A DNA stretch of 29,571 nt from GCA-2699445 sp032127075 (GCA_032127075.1 JAQAZZ010000240.1:1-29571); one strand, 5' to 3'. Shown: positions 8,323 through 16,751, counted from the first letter of the stretch. The notes: generated from the sequence alone by a model not told the origin. Numbers and translations: made by a program.

Positions 8323-9023
8323 GCGGCGACGTCGAGCAGCACGAGTCGGTCGTCGCTCCCCAGCAGGGCGAGCCGACAGCCGCACCGGCCCGCTACTACG
8401 GGTTCTCGGTGCTGGTGTCGGGATTCGCCAAGATGTGGCGGGCCCTGCTTCCCGCGCTGCTGATCATCGTGGTCAACGCCGCGGCGCAGGCTGCGCTGGT
8501 CGGCAACAACCCGGTCGCGGGGTCCGGGTGGGTGTTCTGGGTGCAGGCGGCTGCATCGGCGCTGATGCTGCTCGTCACCGGAGCGGTCCTGGCCGCCGCC
8601 GCGCTGGCGACGCTGGACGGCTGGGTTTCCCCGGGGCGAGCTTTCGCCGCCGCGCGCACCCACTTCGTGGGCTACGCCGTCTGGGTGGTCGCCCAGTCGG
8701 CGCTCGTGGGCATCGGCCTGGCGTTCTACACCCTGCCCGGCTGGGTGCTGTGGGGCCTGACCGTGTTCGTGCCGCTGGCTGCCATCGACGGCAGGCGCAA
8801 CGCCATCGGCGCCAACTTCCGCGCGATCGGCGCACATCCGCTGCGTTGGCTGGTCACGTGGATCGTCGTATCGATGCTGGCTCTGCTCGGCTGGCTGGCC
8901 GCGGGGGCCAACACGTTCCTCGTGGGAGGCTGGCAGGCGGCAGCTATCGCCAACCTGGTCGGCGGGGTCGCGGCGTGGTGGTTGCTCACATCGTGGGCCT
9001 GCCTCTACCGCAGCCGGGGCTGA
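8319..9023 (+). CDS. Polytopic membrane protein, unknown function
   Basis: A 234-residue protein with a soluble N-terminal 35 residues and about six hydrophobic helices, at roughly 42-62, 70-95, 115-137, 141-160, 175-196 and 205-228. No known catalytic motif was recognised. The layout resembles uncharacterised actinobacterial six-helix membrane proteins (YciC/DUF-like), but this is only a topology match. The ATG overlaps the lipoprotein stop (ATGA). It is probably the last gene of the metallophosphoesterase set, since a 48-nt gap precedes the prepilin peptidase. Confidence 0.75.
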   Translation: MSGDVEQHESVVAPQQGEPTAAPARYYGFSVLVSGFAKMWRALLPALLIIVVNAAAQAALVGNNPVAGSGWVFWVQAAASALMLLVTGAVLAAAALATLDGWVSPGRAFAAARTHFVGYAVWVVAQSALVGIGLAFYTLPGWVLWGLTVFVPLAAIDGRRNAIGANFRAIGAHPLRWLVTWIVVSMLALLGWLAAGANTFLVGGWQAAAIANLVGGVAAWWLLTSWACLYRSRG

Positions 9024-9071
9024 CCGCCCGGCGGGTTTGGAAGGCCGCAGCCGAGGAACACTGCCACGGTG

Positions 9072-9764
9072 ATGACTCCTGCAGTGCTGGCCGCGGTAGC
9101 CCTGGGCATGCTGCTCGGACCGCTGCTCAACGTGGTGATCGACCGGCTGCCGCGCGGCGCGGCGCTTCTCGACCGTAGGCAGGGCTGGCCGGCCCCCGAT
9201 CGCCGGCTGCTGCTGGTCACGCTGACGACCGCCGGGCTGTTCGGCGTGATGGCGGCGGTGTTCGGCGCGACCTGGGTGCTGCCCGCCTACCTCTACCTCG
9301 CCGCGATCAGCGTGCCGCTGGCCGTGATCGACTTGGCCGTGAAACGGCTGCCCAATGCCATCGTGCTGCCGTCGTATGTCGTCGCGGGGCTGCTGCTGCT
9401 GGCACCGGCCGCCGCGGCGCCGGACTGGGGCGCCTACCTGCGGGCTTGGCTGGCCGCGCTGGTGCTGTTCGGGCTGTACTTCCTGTTGGCGCTGATCTAC
9501 CCCGCCGGGATGGGCTTCGGCGATGTGAAACTCGCCGGGGTCCTCGGCCTGTACCTCGGCTGGCTGGGCTGGGGGCCGCTGGTTGTGGGGGCTTTCCTCG
9601 GCTTCGTGTTCGGCGCCGTCGTCGGGGCGGCGCTGCTGCTTGTCAGGAAGGCGAAGGTGAAGTCGACGTTCCCCTTCGGGCCCTTCATGCTGGCGGGAGC
9701 ACTCGTAGCCGTGGTCTGGGGCCAGTACCTGGCCGACCTCTACACCGGTGCGGCCTTCGGCTGA
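9072..9764 (+). CDS. pilD: Prepilin peptidase, peptidase domain only
   Basis: A membrane aspartyl protease of the type IV prepilin peptidase family, which trims the leader of prepilins at the inner face of the membrane. The first catalytic Asp is in VIDLAVKRLPN (Asp87) and the second in the GxGD motif GMGFGDVKL (Asp151). There are about seven or eight membrane segments. The N-terminus keeps the GPLLNVVIDRLPRG segment seen in bifunctional enzymes, but the following cytoplasmic methyltransferase domain with its paired CxxC motifs is replaced by a few polar residues, and the whole protein has no cysteine. A GTG directly before the chosen ATG is an equally possible start; no strong ribosome site separates them. 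It precedes pilM by 119 nt. Confidence 0.88.
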   Translation: MTPAVLAAVALGMLLGPLLNVVIDRLPRGAALLDRRQGWPAPDRRLLLVTLTTAGLFGVMAAVFGATWVLPAYLYLAAISVPLAVIDLAVKRLPNAIVLPSYVVAGLLLLAPAAAAPDWGAYLRAWLAALVLFGLYFLLALIYPAGMGFGDVKLAGVLGLYLGWLGWGPLVVGAFLGFVFGAVVGAALLLVRKAKVKSTFPFGPFMLAGALVAVVWGQYLADLYTGAAFG

Positions 9765-9883
9765 GCTGCCCTAACCGGACAAACCGTCACTGATTGCAAC
9801 CAGACAATCACAACTGGCTGTGCAGAGTTCGGCTTCGGGTCATGCTGGATCAGAATGTCCGTTCGGCTCCGGAGGTGATGCGT
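9765..9883 (+). promoter_or_regulatory. pilD-pilM intergenic region
   Basis: A 119-nt gap ahead of pilM. It ends in a GGAGG at 9871-9875, placed 8 nt before the chosen GTG. The stretch is AT-richer than its surroundings around 9785-9830 and may hold a promoter for pilMNO, but no hexamer pair is convincing. Confidence 0.3.
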
Positions 9884-10942
9884 GTGGCCACCCGCATGAC
9901 CGGACTCGACATCGCCACCACCTGTGTGCGCGGCGCCGAGTTGCTGTACGCGAAGGACCGGTTCGTGCTGGAGCGCTTCGCGCAGATGCCGCTGCCGGTC
10001 GGTGCGGTCGTGCAGGGCGAAGTCGCGGATCCGCAGGCGGTTGCCACCGCCATCAAGATGCTGTGGAAACGCGGCCGGTTCAAGAACAGGGCCGTTTCCA
10101 TCGGCGTGGCCGGGCCTCAGGTGCTGGTGCGCCGAATCGAGATCCCCTTCGTCGCCGAACAGGACCGGCGCAGATATCTGCCGCGGTTGACCGCCGACCA
10201 GGTCCCGCTGGCGGCCGAAGGCGCGGTGATGGACTTCGTCGCCCTGGACACCCTGCAGGAGCCCGGCGTACCGCCCAGATCCTCGGGGCTGCTGGCCGCC
10301 GCTGCGGAACAACCGGTCACCTCGGCGATCGCCGCCGTCGAACTCGCGGGCCTGGGTGTGACCGATGTCGATGTCACACCCTTCGCCGCGGTGCGGTCGC
10401 TGTGCGATGCGGACCCCATCGGCATCGACATGCGTACCGAGGTCATCGTCGATGTCGGGGCCAGCACCACATGTGTGGCGGTCCACCGCAACGGAATCCC
10501 GTTGTCCGCCGACATGCTGATGATCGGCGGTCAGGACATCACCGCGCGGCTCATGGCTGAACTGGGGGTCAACCTGCCGACGGCGGAGTCGCTCAAGCGC
10601 GAGGCGCTGCTGGACGACCCCTACACCCGCCATGCCGCCGATTCGCCCAACGGTGTGATCTCCGAGGGGGTGGACACCCTCGTGGCTGAGATCCGCACTT
10701 CGGTGCAGCACTATCTCGACGCCTACCCCCGGGCCTCCCTGGGCCGCATCGCCCTCACCGGCGGCGGCTCACTGGTCGCCGGACTCGCCTCGCGGCTGCG
10801 GCGGGCGACGGGGCTGCCGGTCGAGCGGGGCCGCTGCCTGCTGCGATTGGGGTCCGGTCGCAGCGGGCTTTCCGAGGACCACCTGCTCTTCGCCGACCCG
10901 ATGTCCGCCGTCGCTGTCGGACTGGCCATCAGGAGCACGTGA
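9884..10942 (+). CDS. pilM: Type IV pilus inner-membrane platform protein PilM (actin-like)
   Basis: A cytoplasmic actin-fold ATP-binding protein that links the pilus motor to PilN. The GTG at 9884 gives 352 residues and is preferred because GGAGG sits 8 nt upstream and the protein then opens just before the family's TGLDI(G/A)T..VRGAEL. An ATG 6 nt earlier has the site too close, and TTG or ATG starts further up lack one. Visible blocks are LDIATTCVRGAEL (phosphate 1), the SHS2-type segment with VLVRRIEIPFV, VIVDVGASTTCVAV (phosphate 2) and IALTGGGSLVAGLASRL (adenosine). The stop overlaps the pilN ATG as TGATG. Confidence 0.88.
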   Translation: MATRMTGLDIATTCVRGAELLYAKDRFVLERFAQMPLPVGAVVQGEVADPQAVATAIKMLWKRGRFKNRAVSIGVAGPQVLVRRIEIPFVAEQDRRRYLPRLTADQVPLAAEGAVMDFVALDTLQEPGVPPRSSGLLAAAAEQPVTSAIAAVELAGLGVTDVDVTPFAAVRSLCDADPIGIDMRTEVIVDVGASTTCVAVHRNGIPLSADMLMIGGQDITARLMAELGVNLPTAESLKREALLDDPYTRHAADSPNGVISEGVDTLVAEIRTSVQHYLDAYPRASLGRIALTGGGSLVAGLASRLRRATGLPVERGRCLLRLGSGRSGLSEDHLLFADPMSAVAVGLAIRST

Positions 10943-11676
10943 TGGCACGCGGCGCGACGGTCCGGGAGCGGCAGGAAGCCGCCTTCGAAGACAAGCCGAT
11001 ACCGGGATTCGTCCGGGTCAACCTGCTGCCCGAGACCCAACTGGACCGCGTCGCCGCGCGCCGCGCCAAGCTCGTCGCCATAACACTGATCCTGATGGCC
11101 ATGTTCGTCATCCTCGGGTGGCGGCTGTACCTGCAACTGCAGATCCAGGCGGCGGAGGACGAACTGCTGGCGGCCCAGGCCGCCGGTGCCGCCCCCGCCG
11201 CGGAGCTCGCCCAATACGGCGAGATCCCCCTGCTCCTCGACGCCGCCGAACAGGGGCAGGAGGCCCTCACCCTCGCCATGGGCTCGGAGGTGCGCTGGTC
11301 CTTCCTGCTCAACCAGTTGTCCTTCGCCACCCCCGGCGGCGTGGAACTCGTGGGCGTGGGCGGGGCCATCTCCACCGACGGCACCGTCGAGACCAGTCCG
11401 GGGGAGGCACTGACCCCACAACCCACGGTGGGCGAAATGACCTTCACCGGCAGCGCCGCCAGCTTCGCGGGTGTGGCGGATTGGCTGGACAGCCTCGGCG
11501 ACCTCAACGAGTACACGTACCCCTTGCTCACCGACACCGCGAAAGAGTCCGGTGGGAACAGTTCCGGCGGCGTCACGTGGGACTCCCGCGCGGGCCTGGG
11601 CCCCAACGCGCTGTCGGGCCGCTACGGGCAGGCGCTGCCACCAGAGCCGGCGCCTGCCGAGGGAGGTGGGCAATGA
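10942..11676 (+). CDS. pilN: Type IV pilus alignment protein PilN
   Basis: A 244-residue bitopic membrane protein. The cytoplasmic N-terminus carries VNLLP (26-30), the short motif by which PilN docks in PilM. One transmembrane helix follows (about 43-62), then a coiled segment and an extracytoplasmic ferredoxin-like domain that pairs with PilO. The ATG at 10942 is preferred over the preceding GTG because AGGAG lies 6 nt upstream. The tail from about residue 200 is low-complexity (G, S, P, A). The stop overlaps the pilO start as ATGA, so PilM, PilN and PilO should be made in fixed ratio. Sequence identity to model PilN is low, as is usual for this family; context and VNLLP carry the call. Confidence 0.85.
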   Translation: MARGATVRERQEAAFEDKPIPGFVRVNLLPETQLDRVAARRAKLVAITLILMAMFVILGWRLYLQLQIQAAEDELLAAQAAGAAPAAELAQYGEIPLLLDAAEQGQEALTLAMGSEVRWSFLLNQLSFATPGGVELVGVGGAISTDGTVETSPGEALTPQPTVGEMTFTGSAASFAGVADWLDSLGDLNEYTYPLLTDTAKESGGNSSGGVTWDSRAGLGPNALSGRYGQALPPEPAPAEGGGQ

Positions 11677-12392
11677 CGTTGCGCACGCGGTGGCTGGTGG
11701 GCGGGGCAGCGGGCAGCCTGCTGATCCTGCTGCTGGGCTTCCTGCTGATCATCAATCCGGCGAGGGAGCACCTGGACGCCGTCAACGCCGCGGTGGCGGA
11801 GCAGTACGCCGAGAACGAGCGCATGGCGGTGGAGGTGGAGAGGCGGAAGGCGCAGGTTGCCGACATCCCCGCCACGGTGGCCGAAGTGGAGCAGGTCAGG
11901 ACCAAGATGCCCGCCGATATGGAGCAGCCCTCCCTGGTGCGCGCGCTGGAGGCCGCAGCCGCCACCTCGGGAGTTGACGTGAAGAGGATCAGCGCCGACA
12001 CCCCCCGGGCGGTAGAGGGTTCGCCGGGAGACACGGAGCTGGTCGCCCTGCCCTACAGCATCACGGCCACCGGCAGCTACGCCGCGTTGAAGACCTACGT
12101 CAGCGAACTCGAGCGGCTGCAGCGGGTGTTCCTGATCACCGACTTCGAGATCGGCAGCGGCAAAGGATCGTTCGGCGACCTCACTATGAACCTCGACGGC
12201 ACCTTCTACTCGCTGCAGGGCTACGGGGCACAGGCGCCGCAGAACCTGCCCCCGGCCGGGGTGGCGCCGGACTCCGGGACGGAGCCGTCCGGCCAGGCGG
12301 CAGCCAAGACCGCCAAGCGGGACACGAAGAAATCCCAGAAGAAAGGCAGTGCGAAATCCCAGAAGAAAGGCAGTGCGCGGGGACCACGCTGA
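11673..12392 (+). CDS. pilO: Type IV pilus alignment protein PilO
   Basis: A 239-residue bitopic protein: short basic N-terminus, one helix (about 9-27), a coiled coil (about 33-80) and an extracytoplasmic domain with SLVRALEAAAATSGVDV and LPYSITATGSYAALKTYVSELERLQRVF, a pattern typical of PilO. It forms a heterodimer with PilN. The C-terminal 45 residues are a Pro/Ala then Lys/Gln/Ser tail ending in two identical KSQKKGSA units. PilP and the secretin PilQ are not found, as expected for a single-membrane actinobacterium. It overlaps pilN by 4 nt and lies 46 nt before aroC. Confidence 0.85.
   Translation: MTLRTRWLVGGAAGSLLILLLGFLLIINPAREHLDAVNAAVAEQYAENERMAVEVERRKAQVADIPATVAEVEQVRTKMPADMEQPSLVRALEAAAATSGVDVKRISADTPRAVEGSPGDTELVALPYSITATGSYAALKTYVSELERLQRVFLITDFEIGSGKGSFGDLTMNLDGTFYSLQGYGAQAPQNLPPAGVAPDSGTEPSGQAAAKTAKRDTKKSQKKGSAKSQKKGSARGPR
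12330..12377 (+). repeat. Perfect 2 x 24-bp tandem repeat in the pilO 3' end
   Basis: Two identical adjacent 24-bp copies, 12330-12353 and 12354-12377, in frame, each encoding KSQKKGSA. Identity at every third base shows recent duplication or homogenisation. Confidence 0.95.
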
Positions 12393-12438
12393 TGCCGCCT
12401 GGCAGCAGCACAGGTCAGTCGATGCAACAATTGCCATC

Positions 12439-13617
12439 ATGCTGCGCTGGTTGACCGCCGGGGAATCCCACGGACCCGCCCTTGTCGCGACGGTGGAGGG
12501 GCTGCCCACAGGGGTGGAGATCACCACGTCGAACGTCGCCGACCACCTGGCCCGCCGCCGTCTGGGGGCCGGCCGCGGGGCACGGATGAAGTTCGAAGCC
12601 GACGAGGTCACCTTCCTCGGCGGCGTGCGCCACGGCGTCACCATGGGCGGCCCGGTCGCACTGACGGTCGGCAACAGCGAATGGCCCAAGTGGCAGACGG
12701 TGATGTCGGCCGACCCGGTGGCCGCCGCCGACCTCGAGGGGTTGGCGCGCAACGCCCCCCTCACCCGGCCCCGCCCCGGGCACGCCGATCTCGCCGGGAT
12801 GCAGAAGTACGGATTCGACGACATCCGCCCGGTGCTGGAGCGTGCCAGCGCGCGGGAAACCGCCGCGCGGGTGGCGCTCGGGGCGGTCGCACGAGCGTTC
12901 CTGGACCAAGTGGCGGGGATCAGCGTCGTCAGCCACGTGGTCGCCATCGGCGCAGCCGCCAGCGGTGCGTCGCAACTGCCCGGGCCAGAGGATGTCGCGG
13001 CGCTCGATGCCGATCCGGTGCGGTGTTTCGACCCGGGCGCGAGCGAAGCGATGCAGGCGGAGATCACCGCGGCGTTCAAAGACGGCGACACCCTGGGGGG
13101 TGTGGTCGAGGTGGTCGTGCGCGGGTTGCCGCCCGGTCTCGGGTCGCACGTGCACTGGGACCGTCGCCTGGACTCCCGCCTGGCGGGGGCTTTGATGGGG
13201 ATACAGGCGATCAAAGGTGTCGAGCTCGGCGCCGGGTTCGAACTCGCCCGCACCAGGGGCTCAGCGGCACAGGACGAGATCGTCAACGACTCCGGCGAGT
13301 TGCGGCGCACCTCCGGCAAGAGCGGTGGAGTGGAGGGCGGGATGTCGACGGGGGAGATCCTGCGCGTGCGCGCCGCGATGAAGCCCATATCGACGGTCCC
13401 CCGAGCATTGCGGACCGTGGATGTGTCCACCGGGGACGAAGCGGTGGCGATCAACCAGCGTTCCGACGTCTGCGCGGTGCCCGCGGCCGGAGTGGTGGCC
13501 GAGGCCATGGTGGCCCTGACCCTCGCCGATGCGGTGCTGGAGAAGTTCGGCGGGGATTCCGTGCCGGAGACCCGGCGCAACATCGACGCCTACCTCGAGT
13601 CGATGGCGATCCGCTGA
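12439..13617 (+). CDS. aroC: Chorismate synthase
   Basis: Converts 5-enolpyruvylshikimate-3-phosphate to chorismate with reduced FMN, the last common step of the shikimate pathway. The start at 12439 gives 392 residues and the conserved opening MLRWLTAGESHG; the longer frame upstream overlaps the end of pilO. Motifs include GESHG (8-12), RRRLGAGRGARM (39-50), the RPRPGHADLAG signature (110-120), the ERASARETAARVA block (134-146), MSTGEILRVRAAMKPIST and a C-terminal GDSVPETRRN. The ribosome site is weak. The stop overlaps the aroK ATG, starting a run of coupled genes. Confidence 0.96.
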   Translation: MLRWLTAGESHGPALVATVEGLPTGVEITTSNVADHLARRRLGAGRGARMKFEADEVTFLGGVRHGVTMGGPVALTVGNSEWPKWQTVMSADPVAAADLEGLARNAPLTRPRPGHADLAGMQKYGFDDIRPVLERASARETAARVALGAVARAFLDQVAGISVVSHVVAIGAAASGASQLPGPEDVAALDADPVRCFDPGASEAMQAEITAAFKDGDTLGGVVEVVVRGLPPGLGSHVHWDRRLDSRLAGALMGIQAIKGVELGAGFELARTRGSAAQDEIVNDSGELRRTSGKSGGVEGGMSTGEILRVRAAMKPISTVPRALRTVDVSTGDEAVAINQRSDVCAVPAAGVVAEAMVALTLADAVLEKFGGDSVPETRRNIDAYLESMAIR

Positions 13618-14132
13618 TGCCGCCGGATGTGGTGCTTGTCGGCGCACCGGGCTCGGGCAAGACCACTGTCGGCGCGGCTCTGGCCGAAAGGCTGGGGGTG
13701 GCGCTGCGCGACACCGACGCGGACGCCGAGCGGGCAGCGGGCGCCACGATCACCGAGATCTTCGTGGACGAGGGGGAGGAGGGCTTCCGGCAACGGGAGC
13801 GGGCTGCCGTCTCACTCGCCCTTGCGGAACACACCGGGGTGCTCGCCCTCGGCGGCGGCGCCGTCGAAGAAGCCCACACCAGGCAGGCGTTGCTCGGCTG
13901 CAAGGTCGTCTGGCTGCAGGTCAGTGCCAACGAGGCAGCCAAGCGCACCGGCATCAGCGGGCCCCGCCCCTTGTTGCTGGGCAACGTCCGGACGCAGTGG
14001 CTGGGTCTGCTGCGCCGGCGGGAGCCGCTGTACGCCGAGGTCGCAGACCACGTCGTGGCCACCGACGGCCGCACGCCGGAGCAGATCGCCGACGAGATCG
14101 TGGTCCTGCTGCGGGGACAGGACGCACAATGA
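13617..14132 (+). CDS. aroK: Shikimate kinase
   Basis: A 171-residue P-loop kinase that phosphorylates shikimate with ATP. The ATG at 13617 shares its A with the aroC TGA. Walker A is GAPGSGKT (9-16); the shikimate-binding DTDAD segment (33-37), GEEGFRQRE with the binding Arg, the LGGGAV Walker-B-like loop and RPLL in the lid are all present. Length and motif order are normal for AroK. The stop overlaps the aroB start as ATGA. Confidence 0.95.
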   Translation: MPPDVVLVGAPGSGKTTVGAALAERLGVALRDTDADAERAAGATITEIFVDEGEEGFRQRERAAVSLALAEHTGVLALGGGAVEEAHTRQALLGCKVVWLQVSANEAAKRTGISGPRPLLLGNVRTQWLGLLRRREPLYAEVADHVVATDGRTPEQIADEIVVLLRGQDAQ

Positions 14133-15211
14133 CGACCACAGTCCGGGTGGGCGGCCCTGCCCCCTACGACGTTGTCATCGGACACTCGGTGACCCCGGCC
14201 GCCGTCGCCGCGTTGCTGCCGGCGGCCGACCGGGTGGCCGTGCTGGCCGCCCCGGCCCTGATCGAGGCTGCTGACGCTCTGGCCCGGGCCGTGGCTGACG
14301 CGGGACGCACTCCGCTGGTGATCGAACTGCCCGACGGGGAAGCCGCCAAGACCAGCGAGTCCGCGGCACGGTGCTGGGAACTGCTGGGGGCCGGCGGGTT
14401 CACCCGCACCGATTGTGTGGTCGGCCTCGGTGGCGGCGCGACGACTGATCTGGCCGGTTTCGTCGCCGCCACCTGGCTTCGCGGGGTACCGGTGATCCAG
14501 ATACCCACCACCCTCCTGGGCATGGTCGACGCAGCCGTAGGTGGCAAGACCGGCATCAACACGGCCGCCGGGAAGAACCTCGTGGGATCGATCCACCCGC
14601 CCCGCGCCGTGATCTGCGATCTCGACTGGTTGCGGACGCTGCCCAAGTCGGACCTCGCAGCGGGCCTGGCTGAAGTGATCAAGGCCGGGTTCATCGCCGA
14701 CACCGGGATCCTCGACCTCGTCGAAGACGATCCCGCCGCCGTGATGGACCCCGAGTCCGATGCGCTGGCCGAAGTGGCCCGGCGAGCAGTCGAGGTGAAG
14801 GCTGGCGTCGTGGCCGACGATCTCACCGAATCGGTGGATCGGGAACTGGGCCGGGAGGTGCTGAACTACGGCCACACCCTGGCCCACGCGATCGAGAAGG
14901 CGCAGGACTACCGGTGGCGCCACGGCGACGCGGTCGCGGTCGGCATGTGCTACGCGGCTGCCCTCGGCGTCGCGACGGGGCGGTTGAGCCCCTCCGACGC
15001 ATTGCGGCACCGGGCGATCCTGGAATCGGTGGGCTTGCCGACCCGCTACCCGGGCGGCGACTTCGCCACGCTGCTGGCCGCGATGCACCTGGACAAGAAG
15101 GCGCGCGGCGCGACGCTGCGCTTCATCGTCTTGGACGGCATCGGCCACCCCGGACTGCTGGTCGGCCCCGACGAGGAGCTGCTCCGGACAGCTTTCCAGG
15201 AGGTCTCATGA
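14129..15211 (+). CDS. aroB: 3-Dehydroquinate synthase
   Basis: Makes 3-dehydroquinate from DAHP using NAD and a divalent metal. At 360 residues it is of standard length. NAD and phosphate contacts are seen in LPDGEAAKT (67-75), GLGGGATTDLAGF (99-111) and TTLLGMVDAAVGGKTGIN (127-144), followed by GKNLVG. The metal ligands are Glu182 in AEVIKAGFI, His249 in NYGHTLAHAIE and His265 in HGDAVAVGM; their 16-residue His spacing agrees with known DHQ synthases. It is coupled by 4-nt overlaps to aroK upstream and aroQ downstream. Confidence 0.96.
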   Translation: MTTTVRVGGPAPYDVVIGHSVTPAAVAALLPAADRVAVLAAPALIEAADALARAVADAGRTPLVIELPDGEAAKTSESAARCWELLGAGGFTRTDCVVGLGGGATTDLAGFVAATWLRGVPVIQIPTTLLGMVDAAVGGKTGINTAAGKNLVGSIHPPRAVICDLDWLRTLPKSDLAAGLAEVIKAGFIADTGILDLVEDDPAAVMDPESDALAEVARRAVEVKAGVVADDLTESVDRELGREVLNYGHTLAHAIEKAQDYRWRHGDAVAVGMCYAAALGVATGRLSPSDALRHRAILESVGLPTRYPGGDFATLLAAMHLDKKARGATLRFIVLDGIGHPGLLVGPDEELLRTAFQEVS

Positions 15212-15648
15212 CACCGCCCGTGCTCGTCCTCAACGGCCCCAACCTGGGTCGGCTCGGATACCGGGAGCCGGACATCTACGGGCACCGCAACTTCGACGAC
15301 CTGGTGGCCGCGTGCCGCGGGTGGGCCGCTGAGGCGGGTCTGGCCGTGGACGTCCGGCAGACCGACGACGAGGCCGAAATGGTGCGCTGGTTGCATGAGG
15401 CCGCCGACGCCCAGGCGCCCGTGGTGCTGAACCCCGCCGCTTTCACGCACTACTCCTACGCCCTGCACGACGCTTGCGCCCAACTGCGAGCCCCGCTCAT
15501 CGAGGTGCACATCAGCAACCCGGCGGCCCGCGAGGAGTTCCGCCACACAAGTGTGGTGTCATCGGTCGCGACCGGCACCATCGCCGGGTTCGGGCTGGAC
15601 TCCGATCGGCTGGCGCTGCTGGCGCTGGCCGGCCGGAGCGACGGGTGA
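15208..15648 (+). CDS. aroQ: Type II 3-dehydroquinate dehydratase
   Basis: A 146-residue small dodecameric-type enzyme that dehydrates 3-dehydroquinate to 3-dehydroshikimate. The opening LNGPNLGRLGYREPDIYG carries Arg19 and the catalytic Tyr24 in the flexible loop. NPAAFTHYS (75-83), EVHISNPAAREEFRHTS with His101 and Arg112, and the closing GTIAGFG are classic. AGGAGG lies 7 nt upstream of the ATG, which also overlaps the aroB stop. Together with aroE, aroC, aroK and aroB, five of the seven steps to chorismate are encoded in this window; DAHP synthase and EPSP synthase are not. Confidence 0.96.
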   Translation: MTPPVLVLNGPNLGRLGYREPDIYGHRNFDDLVAACRGWAAEAGLAVDVRQTDDEAEMVRWLHEAADAQAPVVLNPAAFTHYSYALHDACAQLRAPLIEVHISNPAAREEFRHTSVVSSVATGTIAGFGLDSDRLALLALAGRSDG

Positions 15649-16727
15649 CCGAAGGTCCGGACCACGCTGCCCGCCGCCGCCGAGGTCTTGCCGCCGCAGC
15701 GGCCCAGGGCGCCTCCTCGCTGCTGGTCAGCGATCCAGTCGATGTCTTCTACCTCACCGGCTTCACCGGTTCCAACGGCAGCACCCTGCTCGCACCCGGC
15801 GAAAGCGTGCTGATCACCGATGCACGTTATGCCGAACAGGCCGAGCAGCAGTGTCGGGACATCACGGTGGTGATCGACCGGGACACCGCCGGCGCGGCCC
15901 TGCGCCGTGCCCGGGACACCGCGGCATTGCCCACTGCCGTGGCCGGCGACCAAGTGACCATCAACGAGTACACGACGCTCACGGGCATCGCCGGCGACGC
16001 GAACCTGCTCGTCACCCAGGGGGTGATCGCAGGTCTGCGCCGATGCAAAGACGCCTACGAGCGTCGCTGCATCGCCGAAGCCTGCCGGCTTGTCAGCGCG
16101 GCCGTCGATGCGCTCGTCACCACCATCGCCGTGGGGCAGACCGAGCGGGAGGTGGCCATCCGGCTGGAGCGGCTGATGGTCGATCTCGGCGCCGACGCGG
16201 TCGGCTTCGACTCCATCGTCGCCGCGGGTGCCAACAGTGCTGTGCCGCACCATGCCCCGACCGATGCTGTCCTGCGGCGGGGCGACCTACTCAAGATCGA
16301 CGCCGGAGCACGCTACCGCCGCTACCACTCCGACATGACCAGGACCTTCGTGGTGGGGGCCGAACCCACGCCGCGGCAGCGGGAACTCCACTCCGCCGTG
16401 TCCGCGGCCGCCGCGTCGGCGCGCGGGCTTCTCGCCCCCGCGGTGCCCGCGAAGGCGCCCGACGCCGCCGCCCGCCGGGAACTCGGCGGACTGGGGCAGT
16501 ACTTCACCCACGGGCTGGGCCACGGGGTCGGCTTGCAGATCCATGAGGCTCCGCTCCTGGCGGCGAGGAGCGCGGATACCATAGGGCGAGCAGATGTCCT
16601 CACCGTAGAGCCCGGCGTCTACCTGTCCGGCTTCGGCGGTGTGAGGATCGAAGACACCCTGCTGGTCACCGAAACCGGGGCGCGCAGCCTGACGACGACT
16701 CAGCGCGAACTTGTCCGGGTCGGCTGA
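15645..16727 (+). CDS. pepP: M24-family Xaa-Pro aminopeptidase/dipeptidase
   Basis: A 360-residue pita-bread metallopeptidase that cleaves X-Pro peptides in the cytoplasm. The GTG at 15645 overlaps the aroQ stop; no better start was seen. Residues 1-130 form the creatinase-like N-domain with FYLTGFTGSNG. The catalytic half carries the five metal ligands Asp219 (KIDAGA), Asp230 (HSDMTRTF), His293 (GLGHGVGL), Glu322 (VEPGVY) and Glu336 (RIEDT). A PepQ-type prolidase is an alternative. Its place between aroQ and efp is widespread in actinobacteria and Firmicutes and fits the EF-P theme of proline-rich proteins. The gene symbol is used loosely. Confidence 0.9.
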   Translation: MTEGPDHAARRRRGLAAAAAQGASSLLVSDPVDVFYLTGFTGSNGSTLLAPGESVLITDARYAEQAEQQCRDITVVIDRDTAGAALRRARDTAALPTAVAGDQVTINEYTTLTGIAGDANLLVTQGVIAGLRRCKDAYERRCIAEACRLVSAAVDALVTTIAVGQTEREVAIRLERLMVDLGADAVGFDSIVAAGANSAVPHHAPTDAVLRRGDLLKIDAGARYRRYHSDMTRTFVVGAEPTPRQRELHSAVSAAAASARGLLAPAVPAKAPDAAARRELGGLGQYFTHGLGHGVGLQIHEAPLLAARSADTIGRADVLTVEPGVYLSGFGGVRIEDTLLVTETGARSLTTTQRELVRVG

Positions 16728-16751
16728 CCTCGGGCGGAACAGGAGAGACAA

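Noticed and set aside
11622..13583. 653-codon minus-strand frame across pilO and aroC
   Set aside because: Ser/Arg/Pro/Ala-rich shadow of aroC; no motif or ribosome site.
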